This document shows, piece after piece, positions 52,401-64,000 of a stretch of 64,000 nt of DNA (its first letter is position 1; every line of letters begins with the position of its first letter). This DNA is from Callaeas wilsoni. Its lineage: Eukaryota > Chordata > Aves > Passeriformes > Callaeidae. Made by a program: the position numbers and the translations under genes. The stretch lies in contig VWPU01009479.1 in the NCBI GenBank assembly GCA_013398955.1, forward strand, positions 29,400-93,399, in the 5' to 3' direction. Below the pieces are notes generated by a model. That model was not told where the DNA came from and did not search any database. It saw nothing but the letters and a program-made list of their open reading frames with translations.

Positions 52401-53390
52401 GATGAGATGTTCTTTTACTTTTCATAATATTTTAAGGGACATTTTAAAAAATACAAAAACTATCTACAAAAATAATCTATGGAGTTTTACAGCCTGAAAC
52501 TGAATTCACATATTTGGGGGGATGAATCAGACTTGTAAGCCTGATTTTTTCCATTCTTTCAGAGGAAGGAAATCCAAAGAACCAAACTGTGTTTCAGACA
52601 TGTGCTAGACTTTCAAAACACAGTAAGACAGGAGGTCCCACTTGACCCATCATGGACCCCTTTACCAGGCTCCAGCTAAGCAGTTGTGGTACGAACATTT
52701 TTGAGGCGGTGCCTCAAATATCACCTGACTGTACATCATTTTGACCTGGCTTGACTATGTTAGCACAACTCATGTGACAGACAGGGTATTCTGGACATCT
52801 CTAAATTCTAAGTAATTTTGCCTTCATCTCTAGTGACCAACTGTTATTTTCGTCAGAAGACTAGATTACTTACTTTAGGAATTTAGGAACTTAAAATAAC
52901 CTGGCTGTGAGGTACATATGTTGGGAAGTCACCTACTCTTACACTTAATGAAACTAACAAAAAAATGTATGTAAATATGTCAATAAACAAAGAATATACA
53001 TAAATGTATTGAGAATCAATATCTTCATGCTCACATTTGTTTTAGACAGAGGCAGACCAGAAGTTAAAAAAATAGCCATTTTTTATCTTCTGCTATGTTG
53101 AGGCAATTATGTGGTCTCTTACATTTTCACTCTTCAATAGCAAGGGGATAAACTTAATGCAATAGGGTGTCTACTCTCATACCCTTATCTCCTTTTACTC
53201 ACCTTAATTCTTTTTTTTTAATTTATAAAAAAAGTACGGAAGTACCTCACCTTCATACTTTATCAAGCAAGTTATCCAATAGCTTTTCACTATTTTCCAG
53301 AACAGACAGGGTAACAAACCAGTCTGGCTTTGCAAATCCTGTATGGTTTTGGGCACAGGTATTTAAAATGATACAAGGAAGTGAGCAAAT

Positions 53391-53505
53391 AATCACAGAA
53401 TCATAGAATGGTTTGGGTTGGAAGGGACCTTAGAGATCATCTAGTTCCACCCTCCTGCCATGGGCAGGGACATCTTCCATTAGACCAGGTTGCTCAAAGT
53501 CCCCA
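53391..53505 (-). mobile_element. CR1 LINE 3' end fragment
   Basis: The plus strand opens with AATCACAGAATCATAGAATG and GTTTGGGTTGGAAGGGACCT, the reverse complement of the avian CR1 3' end, and continues to GGTTGCTCAAAGTCCCC. The match stops there. A few CR1-like bases (CTCTCACAGG...AATTTCTT) follow near 53510-53545, suggesting an internal deletion. The element is in the same orientation as EPDR1. Confidence 0.88.
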
Positions 53506-56500
53506 GATACTCTCACAGGTAAGAAAAAGAAATTAATTTCTTGTACAGAAGATGTAAGTTAACAAACCTGGATCTAACTAAATAGTGATACATTAATTTT
53601 GGAACTAATTCTAGTAAGAATTCCTCAATCTGTACAGAATTCTGCTCTACAAATAAGCATCCTCTGAGAATTACCATAACTGCACAGTATGAGTAAACTT
53701 TCCAGCGCTGGCTGCCTAAAAGTATGGCAGAATCCTAAGCTTCCTGGCAGGAAAACTATCTGAGTATGATAAAACCACAGTTGCAAATTGTATTAGGAGA
53801 TACTGAAAGAATGAAAAATGAAATCTTTTTTCATTGTGTTCACTGGGTGGACTCTGGGCTCCATATGAGTGTTTAAAAGCCTTTAGCACTGCCATGCACA
53901 AAACTGCCCTTGGAAAACTCTGGGAAAAATCTGGCCATTCCCCCTCAGAAACGTTAATTTCTGAATTGACAGGTATCCATATAAACAGTAGGTTTCCATG
54001 CAGACAGACTACTTAAGGAGAAATTTCCAGCTGTTTAGCAGCTATACGGGTCTGGCACCAGCTTTCCTGTGTAGGGGTTCACCAAAATAAATGGCAAAGC
54101 ACACACATTTTTAGAAGCCCTCGTATTTACCAAGCCATCTGACTTTCAGATGAAGCAGCAACTGTGAATTCCCACAAAGAACTGACAGAAGGACAGCAAA
54201 TTAAGGCTTGCTAAGTGTGAAAGTACCAGAACCAACAGAGTAAGGGATGGGTAACATCAGAGACCAAAAACTCAGTGGAAATTCTTACTAGTAGTTTATC
54301 TTCCTTGCTATCTCATACCAGTTTGTTTTTTTACTGCAATTGGTCCCAAGCTTTGAATAAGAACAGAGTAGAACGAAGACAGAGGTTTTTGTTCTCTATC
54401 CTGCTGATATGGATTACATTATGTGGAGGTGTTTTGGGGGCCTTTTTATCTTACTCCATCAAAGCCTTAAGAAAACGTACATTAGAAAATGGTTTGTTCC
54501 AAATAGACAACCCGAAAAATTAGTCACAGACATCATAAAACTTTTCCTGCTACAGCAGTTGACCGTGTGTTTTGAACATACACTCTAAAGTATGAAATAA
54601 TATTTGGCAACAGCTATAAAGGAGTAGATTCTGAAGAGCACATTACTGCACTAGAAGTCAATCATTAAGGGTCACTGAAGCCGTTTTTGGAATGACTTAC
54701 TTGTGAACTATTCAACTGACCAAAAGGTAAATATGCAGGGCATCATTACAATGTTATTTTTTAAATTAAGTAAAGAAGTAAGTAACCTTAATAAAAGATG
54801 TTGCAATACATGTCGTAATTTTGGTCTTCTGCGTTGTTTGCTATCAGTCACATTATCACATTCTATTATGAACTGTCCTCAAGAAAAATAATACATGTAG
54901 AAGATAAGATAATTAGTAAGTTGACAATAGTACTTTCCATTTGAGAAGGGCAAATGAGTTTCATGAACTTAAGGATAAGCCACTTAGATGCTTCATATTA
55001 AAAAATGATTTGAACTGCAATGAAGAGATTGCTTTTGTTTATAATTTAGGGAGAAGCTAGAGCAAAGAAAGCTAAGCTAGAGCAAAAAAGTTTCAGTCTT
55101 CTAATATCCAAAAGAAGGCATCAATCAAGATTGTTACTACTCTTCTAGAATTCCATAAACCTTATGTACTCTTATACCTGTAGCTATTAGATCTATCTTT
55201 GGGGACGGTTGGGTTGAATCAGACAGTTATGCAGTTTTACATGTATTTCTATTAAGCTTTGAAACATGCTCTTTTTTAGTTACAAAAAAACCCCAAACAT
55301 ACAGACAGAGCTCCAGAATCAACATAATTTGGTATCTCTCAATGATATCTGATCATCTAAATCTTCTTCATTGCCACAATCTTACAGGTTATTCTTGTCA
55401 GACAAGAAATTAATAATGTCCTGAGATAACTCACTTTCATATGCAAAAGAAATAAGCTATACACATGTAGTGTAGCATCTGCACACATATTACCATGAAT
55501 TTTCAATCACTCTTTCAATATGGCCCTGTATACCACTGACCCTCAGCCAGGGTCAGTGATTGACTGAGGGTGATTGACTGAGGTAATTTCCAACCTATGC
55601 ATCCAGTCCCTTCTGTTCCTCCAACATGGACACAGGGGCAGGAACTCAGAGGGATCCAAATTTCAGACAACCATTAAATCAACAAGGTGCTATTCAGTGG
55701 GGAAAGGCAGAAGGCTGGATGGAAGATCCCTCTGGACTGGATTTAGCCCACAAAACATAGTCTGGATGATGCCAGAATGGAAGGGTAAATTTCATAAGCA
55801 ATGAAAGGGATAAAATAAGCCTTCATGGAATGAATAGCTAAGTAGCTCCCCAGACATATGAACTCTTAGTAGCCAAAGACTGAAAAACTGTAGTAACTAC
55901 AGTGTGAGCACTGTACAAGAAGAAAATGCCTGCCAAATTCATTTTCCAATGCCAGAAATTTTTAAAATCATGAGAACATATAAACAAAAATCTGTAAAAG
56001 CATAAATACAGTCATTGCTAAGTTATGGGAACAACCCTATTGACTGTAGGAATGTTGCTAATAAAATTCTCAGAGCAAAAACAAGAATTGCATAAGTTAC
56101 CTTACCTTTTCAAATTTTGTAGTACCCAGGAAGCATCTTTTAATAATCGAGTGGGACACAAAGCCAAATATCTGCACATAACCCTCAAAACAATGATTAA
56201 ACTGATTCCCAAATAAATGTTAGCCGGGGATCTTTATTTATGAAAGATGAAAAAAAGGTGTTAGTTCAGATGAAAACAAGTGATTCCTTCTTTCTTACTA
56301 CCACCTGTTATAAATTAGATTTTGGACAAGGACATTTAGGCTGCTGTTGGAAACCCCCACTTTACTCCTGAGTATGAAAGTATAAGAGGTACCAGCTCCA
56401 GAAATTAACACACTTCTTAAAACAAAGACTGTCTCACATGTTGAACTGTCCATGCTTTCACACGTGGCAACAAACTCTTGGCAGAAAATCCCATCCTTGG

Positions 56501-57636
56501 CCCATGACTCTCAGGTATGGGAGAGTGGTACAGGCAAAAAAGCATCCTCCAGAGCCTCATGACAACACAAAATTTCCCTGTGGAATCTAAGATCTCTACT
56601 CAACATACACACATCTCCCCTGGGGCCATGAAAATGAGGGAGTAAAGAAAAACAACTGAAAGAAACAGGGCTGCTTGGCAGAGGTGAGGAGAAGTGTCAC
56701 TGGCCACTGGTACCTTCACGTTATGCAATGCCACGCTGGGCATAATGCTCCTTATTCTAGAAGAGCCAAAATATTGCACAAAGTGGCCCTGTTCTAGCCA
56801 GACATCATCCCCTCCTCAGCACATCAGACACTATACCATGCCTTGAAAACACTTTGGAGGAGAAAATAATTTCCCCTTTGAGTAAAGAACAGCAACAAGT
56901 AAAAATACTTCATGAGAGAGAACTCATCAAGTTGCTGAGCATGCAATTCCTTGCAAATCTACAGGTAAGGCAAGGATGAAAGTCATCTGAAGACAGGGAT
57001 GAAGCTGACCAAGATGAGGCTCAGGAGCTGGATTGTTGCTGCTGCAGCTCCACAGATTCACAGCTGGATGGCCTCAAGTCTGAATAGCTCAGTATTATTT
57101 ACTATGCCATGTCGAGGTTAGCCACCATTTAGTTTATAGCAAAATGGAGAGGATCGAAGGGTACCTGAACCATACCTTTCAATTTTGTGTCAACTAATAA
57201 CTTTGCATACCGATAAAGGCATAATAAGGTACCATTTTATTGACTTCACTTGTCCAGGAAAATGTCATCCAGTTGAAAACCTGTCCCATGCAGCTAATAA
57301 ATGGATAAGCCTGTTGATACGCAAAACAAATCAGGTCTCTATCTGGAAAACTTTTTTTTACTTCACAGAAGCCCTATATTAGAAAATTCTGGTTTATCCT
57401 TCAGAGGAGATACTTTTTCAGATGAATGGCCTTTAGTCCTGTGAGAATAGGTGTGATGTTGTCAGTTGTGACATCCGAATTGCATCAGGCCTCAAGCTGA
57501 ACGGAGCCCAAATTAAGAACATGAATATAAAGATGTCTTTCATTGTGTTTGTTTAGCTGTGCAGTCACATCACCATCAGCTGTTTGTGACCACAGAACAC
57601 TGAATCTCTCTCTATTCATGTCCACTTTAAATCTCT

Positions 57637-57728
57637 ACCAAAAACCAAAACAAAACAAAATAAAACAAAACCCAACCAAACCAAACAAACCCAACATAAC
57701 CCCCCTTCGCCCCAAAACAAAACAAAAC
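57637..57728. repeat. A/C-rich simple tract (AAAAC-like)
   Basis: About 90 bp composed almost only of A and C, with repeated AAAAC, AACCA and CCAAA units in intron 1. It is a low-complexity region. The apparent open frame through it (Lys/Pro/Asn-rich) is a composition artefact. Confidence 0.8.
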
Positions 57729-58450
57729 TCCCTGAATAAAATGTACAGTGATTTACCTTTTGAAAACACTGGTCCCCCGGTCTAAGTTACAGAGATATAG
57801 GCATATTATATTTTCAGTGCAGTTCTGGTTTTGCCCTAAGTTTTTGCCATAATGTCCAATACTACAAAATGAGCCATAAGTTCCAATGCAAACACACATT
57901 AGTTCAAGAAGTTCAAACAGACAAGGAAGAGATGATTAGAGGGAAGAAAGAAGTAATTCCCTAAATTTAAAGGGTTCAGATGGATGAAAGGCTTAAGCCA
58001 ATATCCACTAGTATCAAGGACAATATGGTGTTAGTGACTACCATTTAACAATGTTTTTTAGAAAAACAAAACTTCTTAATGAGAACCTCTATTTTTAAAG
58101 AACATCCAGTAAAAAATATCTATATCTCATATGGTAGTAATGATACCAGTGAGTGTCTGACAGTGGTTTTTAAGTACACCAACCAGCGCTCCAGCAAATT
58201 ATCAATTTCAGGTCACTGGACACTGTTTATCTACATTTTTTCTCTAGCTTTAAAGGGTTTTGTGGATTCTGCTATTTTGAATTTAAGAGCCAGTTTATTT
58301 TGTTCAGTTTGGATGTGTGCTGTGTTTTGGGATTGTATGAAATGGCTCCAGAGTACTTAGTATAAACAATGGTTTCAAGAACAATACTCTAAACAGCACA
58401 GCCATCTCAAAGTAATGGATTTGCTTTATTCATACTCAGGTGGTTTTTTC

Positions 58451-58472
58451 TTTTTTTTTTTTTTTCCCCCCC
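58451..58472. repeat. T15 followed by C7 homopolymer tract
   Basis: Fifteen T residues run directly into seven C residues in intron 1. No retrogene body or element end was recognised next to it. Confidence 0.8.
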
Positions 58473-61400
58473 ACAACTAACAAAGGTGCTGTTGTTCAAG
58501 GAAGCATAGCATGCAAGACAGGAAAAGTTTTGCTAAGCCAACAGTTCCCAACTTCCTCTAACAGAGTCCACTTGTTTGTTACTGCTGCAGTTCGATGGCT
58601 GAAGAATTTCAACTGCCTCCCCTGAGCACTGTTCTAATCTCTTCCCAACCAGCCCACCTGTAACAACAAAAGTAATTAACTCCAGTGCCTTCCTGAACTG
58701 TATAGCCTGGCCGACTTCCAGCAAGATCAGTAACTTGGAAAAGGGATTTATTGCTGCTACCTGTGGGCAGAAATAAACAGAACGAACAGTTGGAGTGAGA
58801 CAAGATGCTCCTCCATGCAGCCATCATGGACCACGGTTCCTTCCTTATACAGTGCTCTTCTCCAAGGAACCAGCTGCCTCGGCAGGGAGCATCACTGAGG
58901 GACTCAGTAAACTGACTTGTAAATGGGCTTAGGATGGAAATGCAGGAGTTGAGGCTTGTACAGCCAACCCTCCATACCCCACCACACAATTCTCACTAGA
59001 ACTAAGGCTTGCTTCAGGCTACTGCCTGGCATCTTACTGCCAGTGTGCATCCAGCACAGCAGCTTTCCAAAGCCACCTTTCCAAACTCACAGTCTTTATC
59101 AGCAGCAGACACTTCAAAGAACTTGACACCTACAGGAGGAAAGTAAATGCAGGTGGTCTAAGTACCTTCCCTCAGTTCTTCTTCTCAGAAGTGAGTTATA
59201 TACACAGCAGCTTATGAAGAATTTTAGGTCCCAAGAACTCAGGTTACATTTAAAGAAACTGCTGAAAATTGATTTCTGTTTCACTGCAAACTAAAGGTCT
59301 CACAAGTCTGCACACTCTACACAATCCTACAAAATGGGACTTAGGCTCCTGAGCAACTCGGCCAATTCTGAAAATTTTACCCGCGGCAGTCTTTCATTCC
59401 CCAAAACATTAAACTGCAGAAACCACTCCCAAAACCAAGTCTGGGAAACAAATTTGCAGTTGCTCAGGGTAGCTCAATACTCAGCCTATTGAGTCACCAC
59501 AATGACCACAGAACAGATGGATTATATGATTTTAATAGGTCAGACACTGCTGTTTTTCCCTTTACAATCACACATCCTAAAACAACTAAAAAGTAGTTAA
59601 GTCAGACACACGTGCCCACACTCTGTTTATTTTGAAAAGTCATCACCTCTTCTCCAGATGAATGTTATTATATTTGCACCTGACCTCATGCTGCTTCTCT
59701 TCAGTCAAGGACAGGGATTGACACATGCAGGCAAATACCCTGCCAGAATAAGAGACTTATTTCTCTAAACATAGCTTTGTCACTCCTCTATCACACCAGC
59801 AGTTTGTGTTGCCAGGTGAAGAGTTCATCCTCCCCTTAACTGTGCATATCTTTTGCAAATATGATTGAACTGAAGAAATTAACAGCATGCAGTTCCGTTT
59901 TTAAAGTAACAGTGATAGGATACCTCCTGATTGTTTTTCTGCTGTGCAGTTACAGTTTTTAAGACACTAACCCTAACAGTTTCAAATACACAGGCATGTC
60001 AGTGTGCTGAGTACTGTACAATAGGCCAAGGAGGTTACTGTCAAAACACACATATAGAAGAAATAAAAGAATACATTTTCTTCCTCCTACTGACTTTCTT
60101 GACCACATGGAATTTTTTTTTCTTCCCACCATGACATTTCTCATTGGACAATCTGTCATTGGGCCTTCCCTGAAAATCATTCTGTGGAAAATAGTATGGA
60201 AGCTACGTGTGAAACTCTGTGAACACAGCATGTGGCAAGTAATACTCCAGCTCTCAAACACCACCTGCATTATTTCTGCTCTGCTCCTCACTTCATGCTT
60301 TTTTTTCTTCATAACTGAGCACTAACACCTATTGAGTGGCTTCAGCAGTGCCAAAAAGCACACCCCTTGCTCTGTTTCTCCAAGAAAATGAAAGGTGATG
60401 GATGACGTGAAGTTCTGGTCACATTGCAGTCAGTAGGATTTTTTGTTTGGACCTTTTTGTGCCAGGATTTCTCACCAGTTTGCAGTGATGCCATATTCAA
60501 ATCTACACCATTAAAAGTTACCTTAAAAAGAAACTCTTTCCCCAACTACAAACTGTGCTGGTGACTGTTACCTATTTTGTGAAGTGTCCTGAGATAGATG
60601 CCAACGAAGAGCTGAACAAGAGTGAAGAAGGTTTAACATCCAGAGGACAAAAGAAAGAAACTTCATGTAGCAGGCAATAAAGGATTAAAAAATATGTTCT
60701 CAGTTTAACAGCATGAACACATCTTTGCCTCAAGAACTCTAGAGAGCTGTTTCAAGTACTCCCCTTTCACATTATATCCGGAATTACCTATTCCAAATGG
60801 GAAATGGCACAATATACTCAATGTTTGTTTTCTTTTCTCTTCTTCTGCTATCAGTATCAGCTGAGCACTACACAAAACTTTAAGATTGTCCCTGCTCACC
60901 TTGTCTATCCCCATAACTTTGATCCTGAAGGGGAAAGAAGCAGCAGGGCAAGGCATGCTGGAGAAAACAAAAGAAGCAGAGTGCAGCTTAGGCTGGGTCT
61001 GTAAAAGAAGTGAAAAAGAAAGCCCAGAAATGAATCCAACTGGACTAGGTTCTCAGCCTAGGATCACTGTTGGTAGTTTTTACACTGAGCCAGAGTGCAG
61101 GAGCCAATTGTGTGACCTAAAGAAACACCCACCCAACAAGCTGGCTGAAACAACAGCTATGACTTCTCTAATGAACTAGCTCTGTTGGTTGTCTGGCAAA
61201 AGAGGTGTGTGCCCAGGTGGCAGGTGACACAGTGCAGCTGGACAATGGGGAGTGGGCAGTCTTTACCAATGTGGTCACTGCATCTCAGCTGATCTCGAGA
61301 CAACTGATGGGCAAAGAAGCGATGTTAACCAAACAGCAAGTGGGTGTTTACCTTACGGCTACTTTTCTGGAGTTGAGGCAGGTATGTTTTACTGGGTTGA

Positions 61401-63417
61401 TGTAGGTATGAAAATGCCACATAGCAAATTACAGGAATTTGAAACATGTATCTACAATAAAACCTGAAAGTTTCATGTTTTCCTGCAGTTAGGAGCCTGC
61501 AAGCCATTCCACACAGGCAAATCTTTGTGTCCTTGATTAACCTCAGCCAATAACTCGAACAGGGCTGTGTCTGATTAAGGTCCACATTTGCAAGCTGCAG
61601 AAAATGCTTTGTAGAAAAATGTGGTTGTTGGCCAACCCTGATTGCTGCACAAAAATTACATCTGATAGGAGCAAAATGTGAGAATTTAGACTGAAATTTC
61701 CTTAGAGTCCAGGGCAGCACTACTTTTCTTGTGGATTTTGTACTCGCTGCCTCAGCATAATTACCTCTTTCTTGTCAACGTCAAAACAGGGTGGAGGAGA
61801 GGTTATTTTCCAAAAGACGGGATAAATCCCTTTGCCTCTAACTTCTGAAGGCTTTAGTTTACGACTCACTGTGTCCACAGTGAAATGAAGTTGTGATCAC
61901 AATTCTAGACCTGATCCAACACGTACTGAAACCAATGGGCAACTTTCTGTTGACTTCAATGGAAGCTGGGTCATGCCCTGAGCAGACACTACTGCACGTA
62001 TAACAAAACCCTTCTCCAAGTTTGGATGGCAGAAAACATGGACAGCCTGGAAACAGTAAAGACTCCTGAGGCCAGAAATTGTCTACAACAAAAATCTTAT
62101 ACAGGAAAAATCAACAAGTGCACCTGTTTGCACTCTGCCTCTTTCTAGGCCTATCAACCCAGACAAAACTGCATCCAGAGCAGGTATTTATCAAAAATGT
62201 AAATAGATAAGATCTTGGCAAAAGACAAAATCTGGCCCAGAGTCTAAAATGTAGAATAATTATTCAATCTTAAAATAAAGTTTTCAAATAAAATAAACAT
62301 AAGCTTGAAGAAATTAGTGTAGTACAACTTAGAAGCTAGAAAAGACTTGCATCAGGCTTTGTAGCACAGTTTTATGCTTGTCAAACATGAAAGTCAACCT
62401 AGGACTTGCAGAAGGGAAGCATGAGCACCTCATGGCCAGTGTCAGAGTCTATGCCAGCAGACCACCAGCAAACATCTGTATGTTGTTTTTAACATTCTTC
62501 ATATGGCTTCTATGCAAAAACAGTAATGAAAAAACCCTACAATGAGGGAAAGCTAAGCCTGAAAATGAAACACACAAAACAGTTCTAAGAATGTCAGGGG
62601 ATTTGGAGAGAAAGGATCATGCATATGCTTTGGAAAGATTAGAACAATTACTATGCGATGTTAGCATGAAATTGATTGTCAGGATAAAAAGACAGCAGCA
62701 AAAAGGAATATTGATCTTTTAACAGGAGAGACCATTAGTTTGGATGATACAGCATTTGTAGGCTGGTCTTTACCTCATCTCACACATCCCCAGGACGGAC
62801 GCACTATTATTTGAACAATTCGTAGGTGGGAGAGGCGGAGGTATGGGCAGACTGGCTACCCTCAGACTGGCAGGTATGTTTTGACATGTTGTCTGAAAGT
62901 GATTGACATTCAGTGTAGCCAGAAATGTCTCACTCACTCAGGCCTCTCTAGGCTAATCATTTCTTCCACTCAACCCCAGCTTGGCAGGATGAGGAGAAAA
63001 AAAGAGGCTCTTCTTCAGTCAGCTTTTTTTTACACTTGTTTTTCAGCAAATCAAGAAACACACAATGACACAGGGATTTTTTGGGCTTAGTTATAGTCTT
63101 AACAGATACATCCTGTATAAATGAAGAACAGGGAGGTCCTGCAGGGCTGTGCCATGGGAATGAATACACTGTACCACAGGTAATGGATGCATCCTGACAC
63201 CCTGGCACTGACAAGGATCCAGAGGGCCCAGAGAACTCGTAAAATGTTAACTCAAACTTGTTAGCAAATTACTGAGCTAGAGCTTCCGCCCTTAGCCCAA
63301 AATGTTATTCACACATTTGAACCTCTTCATTATACCTCATGATACCCGTTATGCTTCACATTTTAGGCTGTATTTCAGGATTCGCTTCCAATTCCAGTTA
63401 AAAAAGCAAAACAGCTT

Positions 63418-63429
63418 GGGGGGGGGGGG
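63418..63429. repeat. G12 homopolymer
   Basis: Twelve consecutive G residues lie about 50 bp to the left of the hexamer array. Such runs are prone to length error in sequencing and slippage in vivo. Confidence 0.9.
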
Positions 63430-63479
63430 AATATCTCTTAAGGTAAAAAGCTGACACCGTTGATCATAAATCTCTCGAG

Positions 63480-63567
<88 letters not shown>
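63480..63567. repeat. Hexanucleotide microsatellite (TACATA)n
   Basis: About 88 bp of near-perfect period-6 repeat (unit TACATA, roughly 14.5 copies) sits about 260 bp inside intron 1 from the exon 1 donor. On the transcribed-sense strand of EPDR1 the unit is TATGTA. It has no spacers, so it is not a CRISPR array. Long uninterrupted arrays like this usually vary in length between individuals. Confidence 0.95.
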
Positions 63568-63713
63568 GGAGGATGGATCCCAGCCACGCTGGTGACAGGT
63601 TTCCTAGCGCCAGCTGTTCCCAGTACCCGCTTGCCTCGCCGCCGCCGTCCCCGCGCTCCCCCGACTCAGGCAGGGGAGGTGCCGCCGGCAACGCGGGGCC
63701 CGAGGGAGACCCT

Positions 63714-63725
63714 CCCCCCCCCCCC
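63714..63725. repeat. C12 homopolymer within the CpG island
   Basis: Twelve consecutive C residues are followed by further C runs at 63738-63741 and 63745-63750. On the EPDR1 sense strand these are G tracts in the first part of intron 1. Confidence 0.9.
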
Positions 63726-63828
63726 GGCTTCGCATCACCCCACACCCCCCGGGAGGCGCCTCCGGGCTCTGTGCCGACCCTCACGCCCCGCCCGGCCGGG
63801 CCCCGCCGCAGGTCCCGCCGCCACCTAC

Positions 63829-64000
63829 TTCTTGCAGGGGATGAGCGCCTTCCTCTCCTCCAGGATGCGGAGGCGCTGGTTGGGGCCGTCGTAGGAGACG
63901 GCGGCCCGCGTGTTGCGGCCCGAGCCGTGCTCGTAGAACACGGTGCGCCCTTCCCACTGCCGCGGCGCCTGGCACGGCTCGGCCCCCGCCGCCGCCTCCG
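63829..64000 (-). CDS. EPDR1: EPDR1 coding exon 1 (5' end beyond window)
   Basis: This is the first coding exon of ependymin-related protein 1, a secreted, N-glycosylated, disulfide-bonded protein of the ependymin family. Family structures show a dimer with a deep hydrophobic pocket, and a lipid-binding, lysosome-associated role has been proposed. On the minus strand the frame reads EPCQAPRQWEGR, then SYDGPNQRLRILEERKALIP, closely matching vertebrate EPDR1. It shows 56 whole codons plus two bases. The Ala/Gly-rich residues at the window edge fit the end of a signal peptide, so roughly 30-35 N-terminal residues and the start codon are missing. Two of the family cysteines are here (PCQ and PCK). 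The exon ends with AA before a GTAGGT donor (phase 2), and reading through gives an immediate TAG. It lies in a CpG island. No frameshift is seen. Confidence 0.96.

Larger units (their letters stand above)
38055..63828 (-). other. EPDR1: EPDR1 intron 1 (about 25.8 kb)
   Basis: This long first intron has a GTAGGT donor and a TTTCAG acceptor on the minus strand and is phase 2. It contains a nearly complete CR1 LINE (about 44930-47978), two further CR1 pieces (49220-49480 and 53391-53505), poly-T tracts near 43718 and 58451, an A/C-rich simple tract near 57640, and a hexamer array near 63480. The stretches 38100-44900, 47980-49200, 49500-53390 and 53510-63400 are AT-rich unique-looking sequence in which I recognise no gene. 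A long first intron is normal for EPDR1 and often hosts regulatory elements, but I cannot point to a specific one. Confidence 0.9.
63590..64000. promoter_or_regulatory. CpG island over EPDR1 exon 1
   Basis: GC content and CpG density rise abruptly at about 63590 and stay high to the window edge, in strong contrast with the AT-rich intron to the left. The island covers the first coding exon and the first 240 bp of intron 1. CpG islands of this kind mark constitutive vertebrate promoters. The transcription start itself is expected just beyond the right edge. Confidence 0.8.

Noticed and set aside
59962..59975. CTAACCCTAAC, resembling telomeric repeat
   Set aside because: Fewer than two full units are present, well within chance.
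60880..61405. Glutamine/threonine-rich open frames considered as retroviral or other coding relic
   Set aside because: No conserved protease, polymerase or integrase motif and no flanking LTR-like repeats were found.
63480..63567. Regular repeat array considered as CRISPR
   Set aside because: The unit is 6 bp with no spacers and the context is a vertebrate intron; it is a microsatellite.
63460..63894. 144-codon plus-strand frame with an (IY)n start
   Set aside because: It is produced by the hexamer array running into the GC-rich CpG island and is antisense to EPDR1 exon 1.

Overview
This window looks like a piece of a bird genome. The main evidence is a set of CR1 LINE retrotransposon copies with avian-type reverse transcriptase and 3'-end sequence, with no Alu, L1 or other mammalian SINE/LINE sequence seen. 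The other evidence is a vertebrate gene with long AT-rich introns that starts in a CpG island. I could not determine the species.

The one gene I recognise is EPDR1 (ependymin-related 1, also called MERP1), on the minus strand. Its first coding exon (63829-64000) runs off the right edge inside a GC-rich CpG island. Intron 1 is about 25.8 kb (38055-63828). Exon 2 is 37846-38054, intron 2 is about 2.0 kb (35807-37845), and the terminal exon is 35616-35806 with a TGA stop. Splice sites are canonical, intron phases agree (phase 2, then phase 1), and the joined reading frame gives about 189 residues without interruption. Only the start codon, signal peptide and promoter lie outside the window. The gene appears intact.

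Intron 1 holds a nearly complete but dead CR1 element (about 44930-47978, plus strand, antisense to the gene). It also holds a CR1 3' fragment at 49220-49480, a short CR1 3' end at 53391-53505, simple repeats, and a hexanucleotide array next to exon 1. The remainder is AT-rich and I see no coding content in it.

Positions 1 to about 34.2 kb lie downstream of EPDR1. They are mostly AT-rich intergenic DNA with four further CR1 pieces (about 4200-4990, 18937-19185, 20071-20132 and 24950-26090), a possible old repeat at 27690-27790, and a few GC-richer patches. I found no convincing second gene. In mammals STARD3NL and the TCR gamma locus lie downstream of EPDR1, but I saw no trace of either. A 135-bp exon-like segment at 8935-9069 and a membrane-segment-like reading frame at 54275-54523 are the best candidates for unannotated transcripts, and both are weak.

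I do not see a new multi-gene system here. The more interesting items are small: a G-quadruplex motif just inside the EPDR1 first donor site, the hexamer array in the start of intron 1, an (AT)n tract in the branch-point zone of exon 2, a 10-bp perfect hairpin followed by a short tandem duplication, and the two candidate exons.
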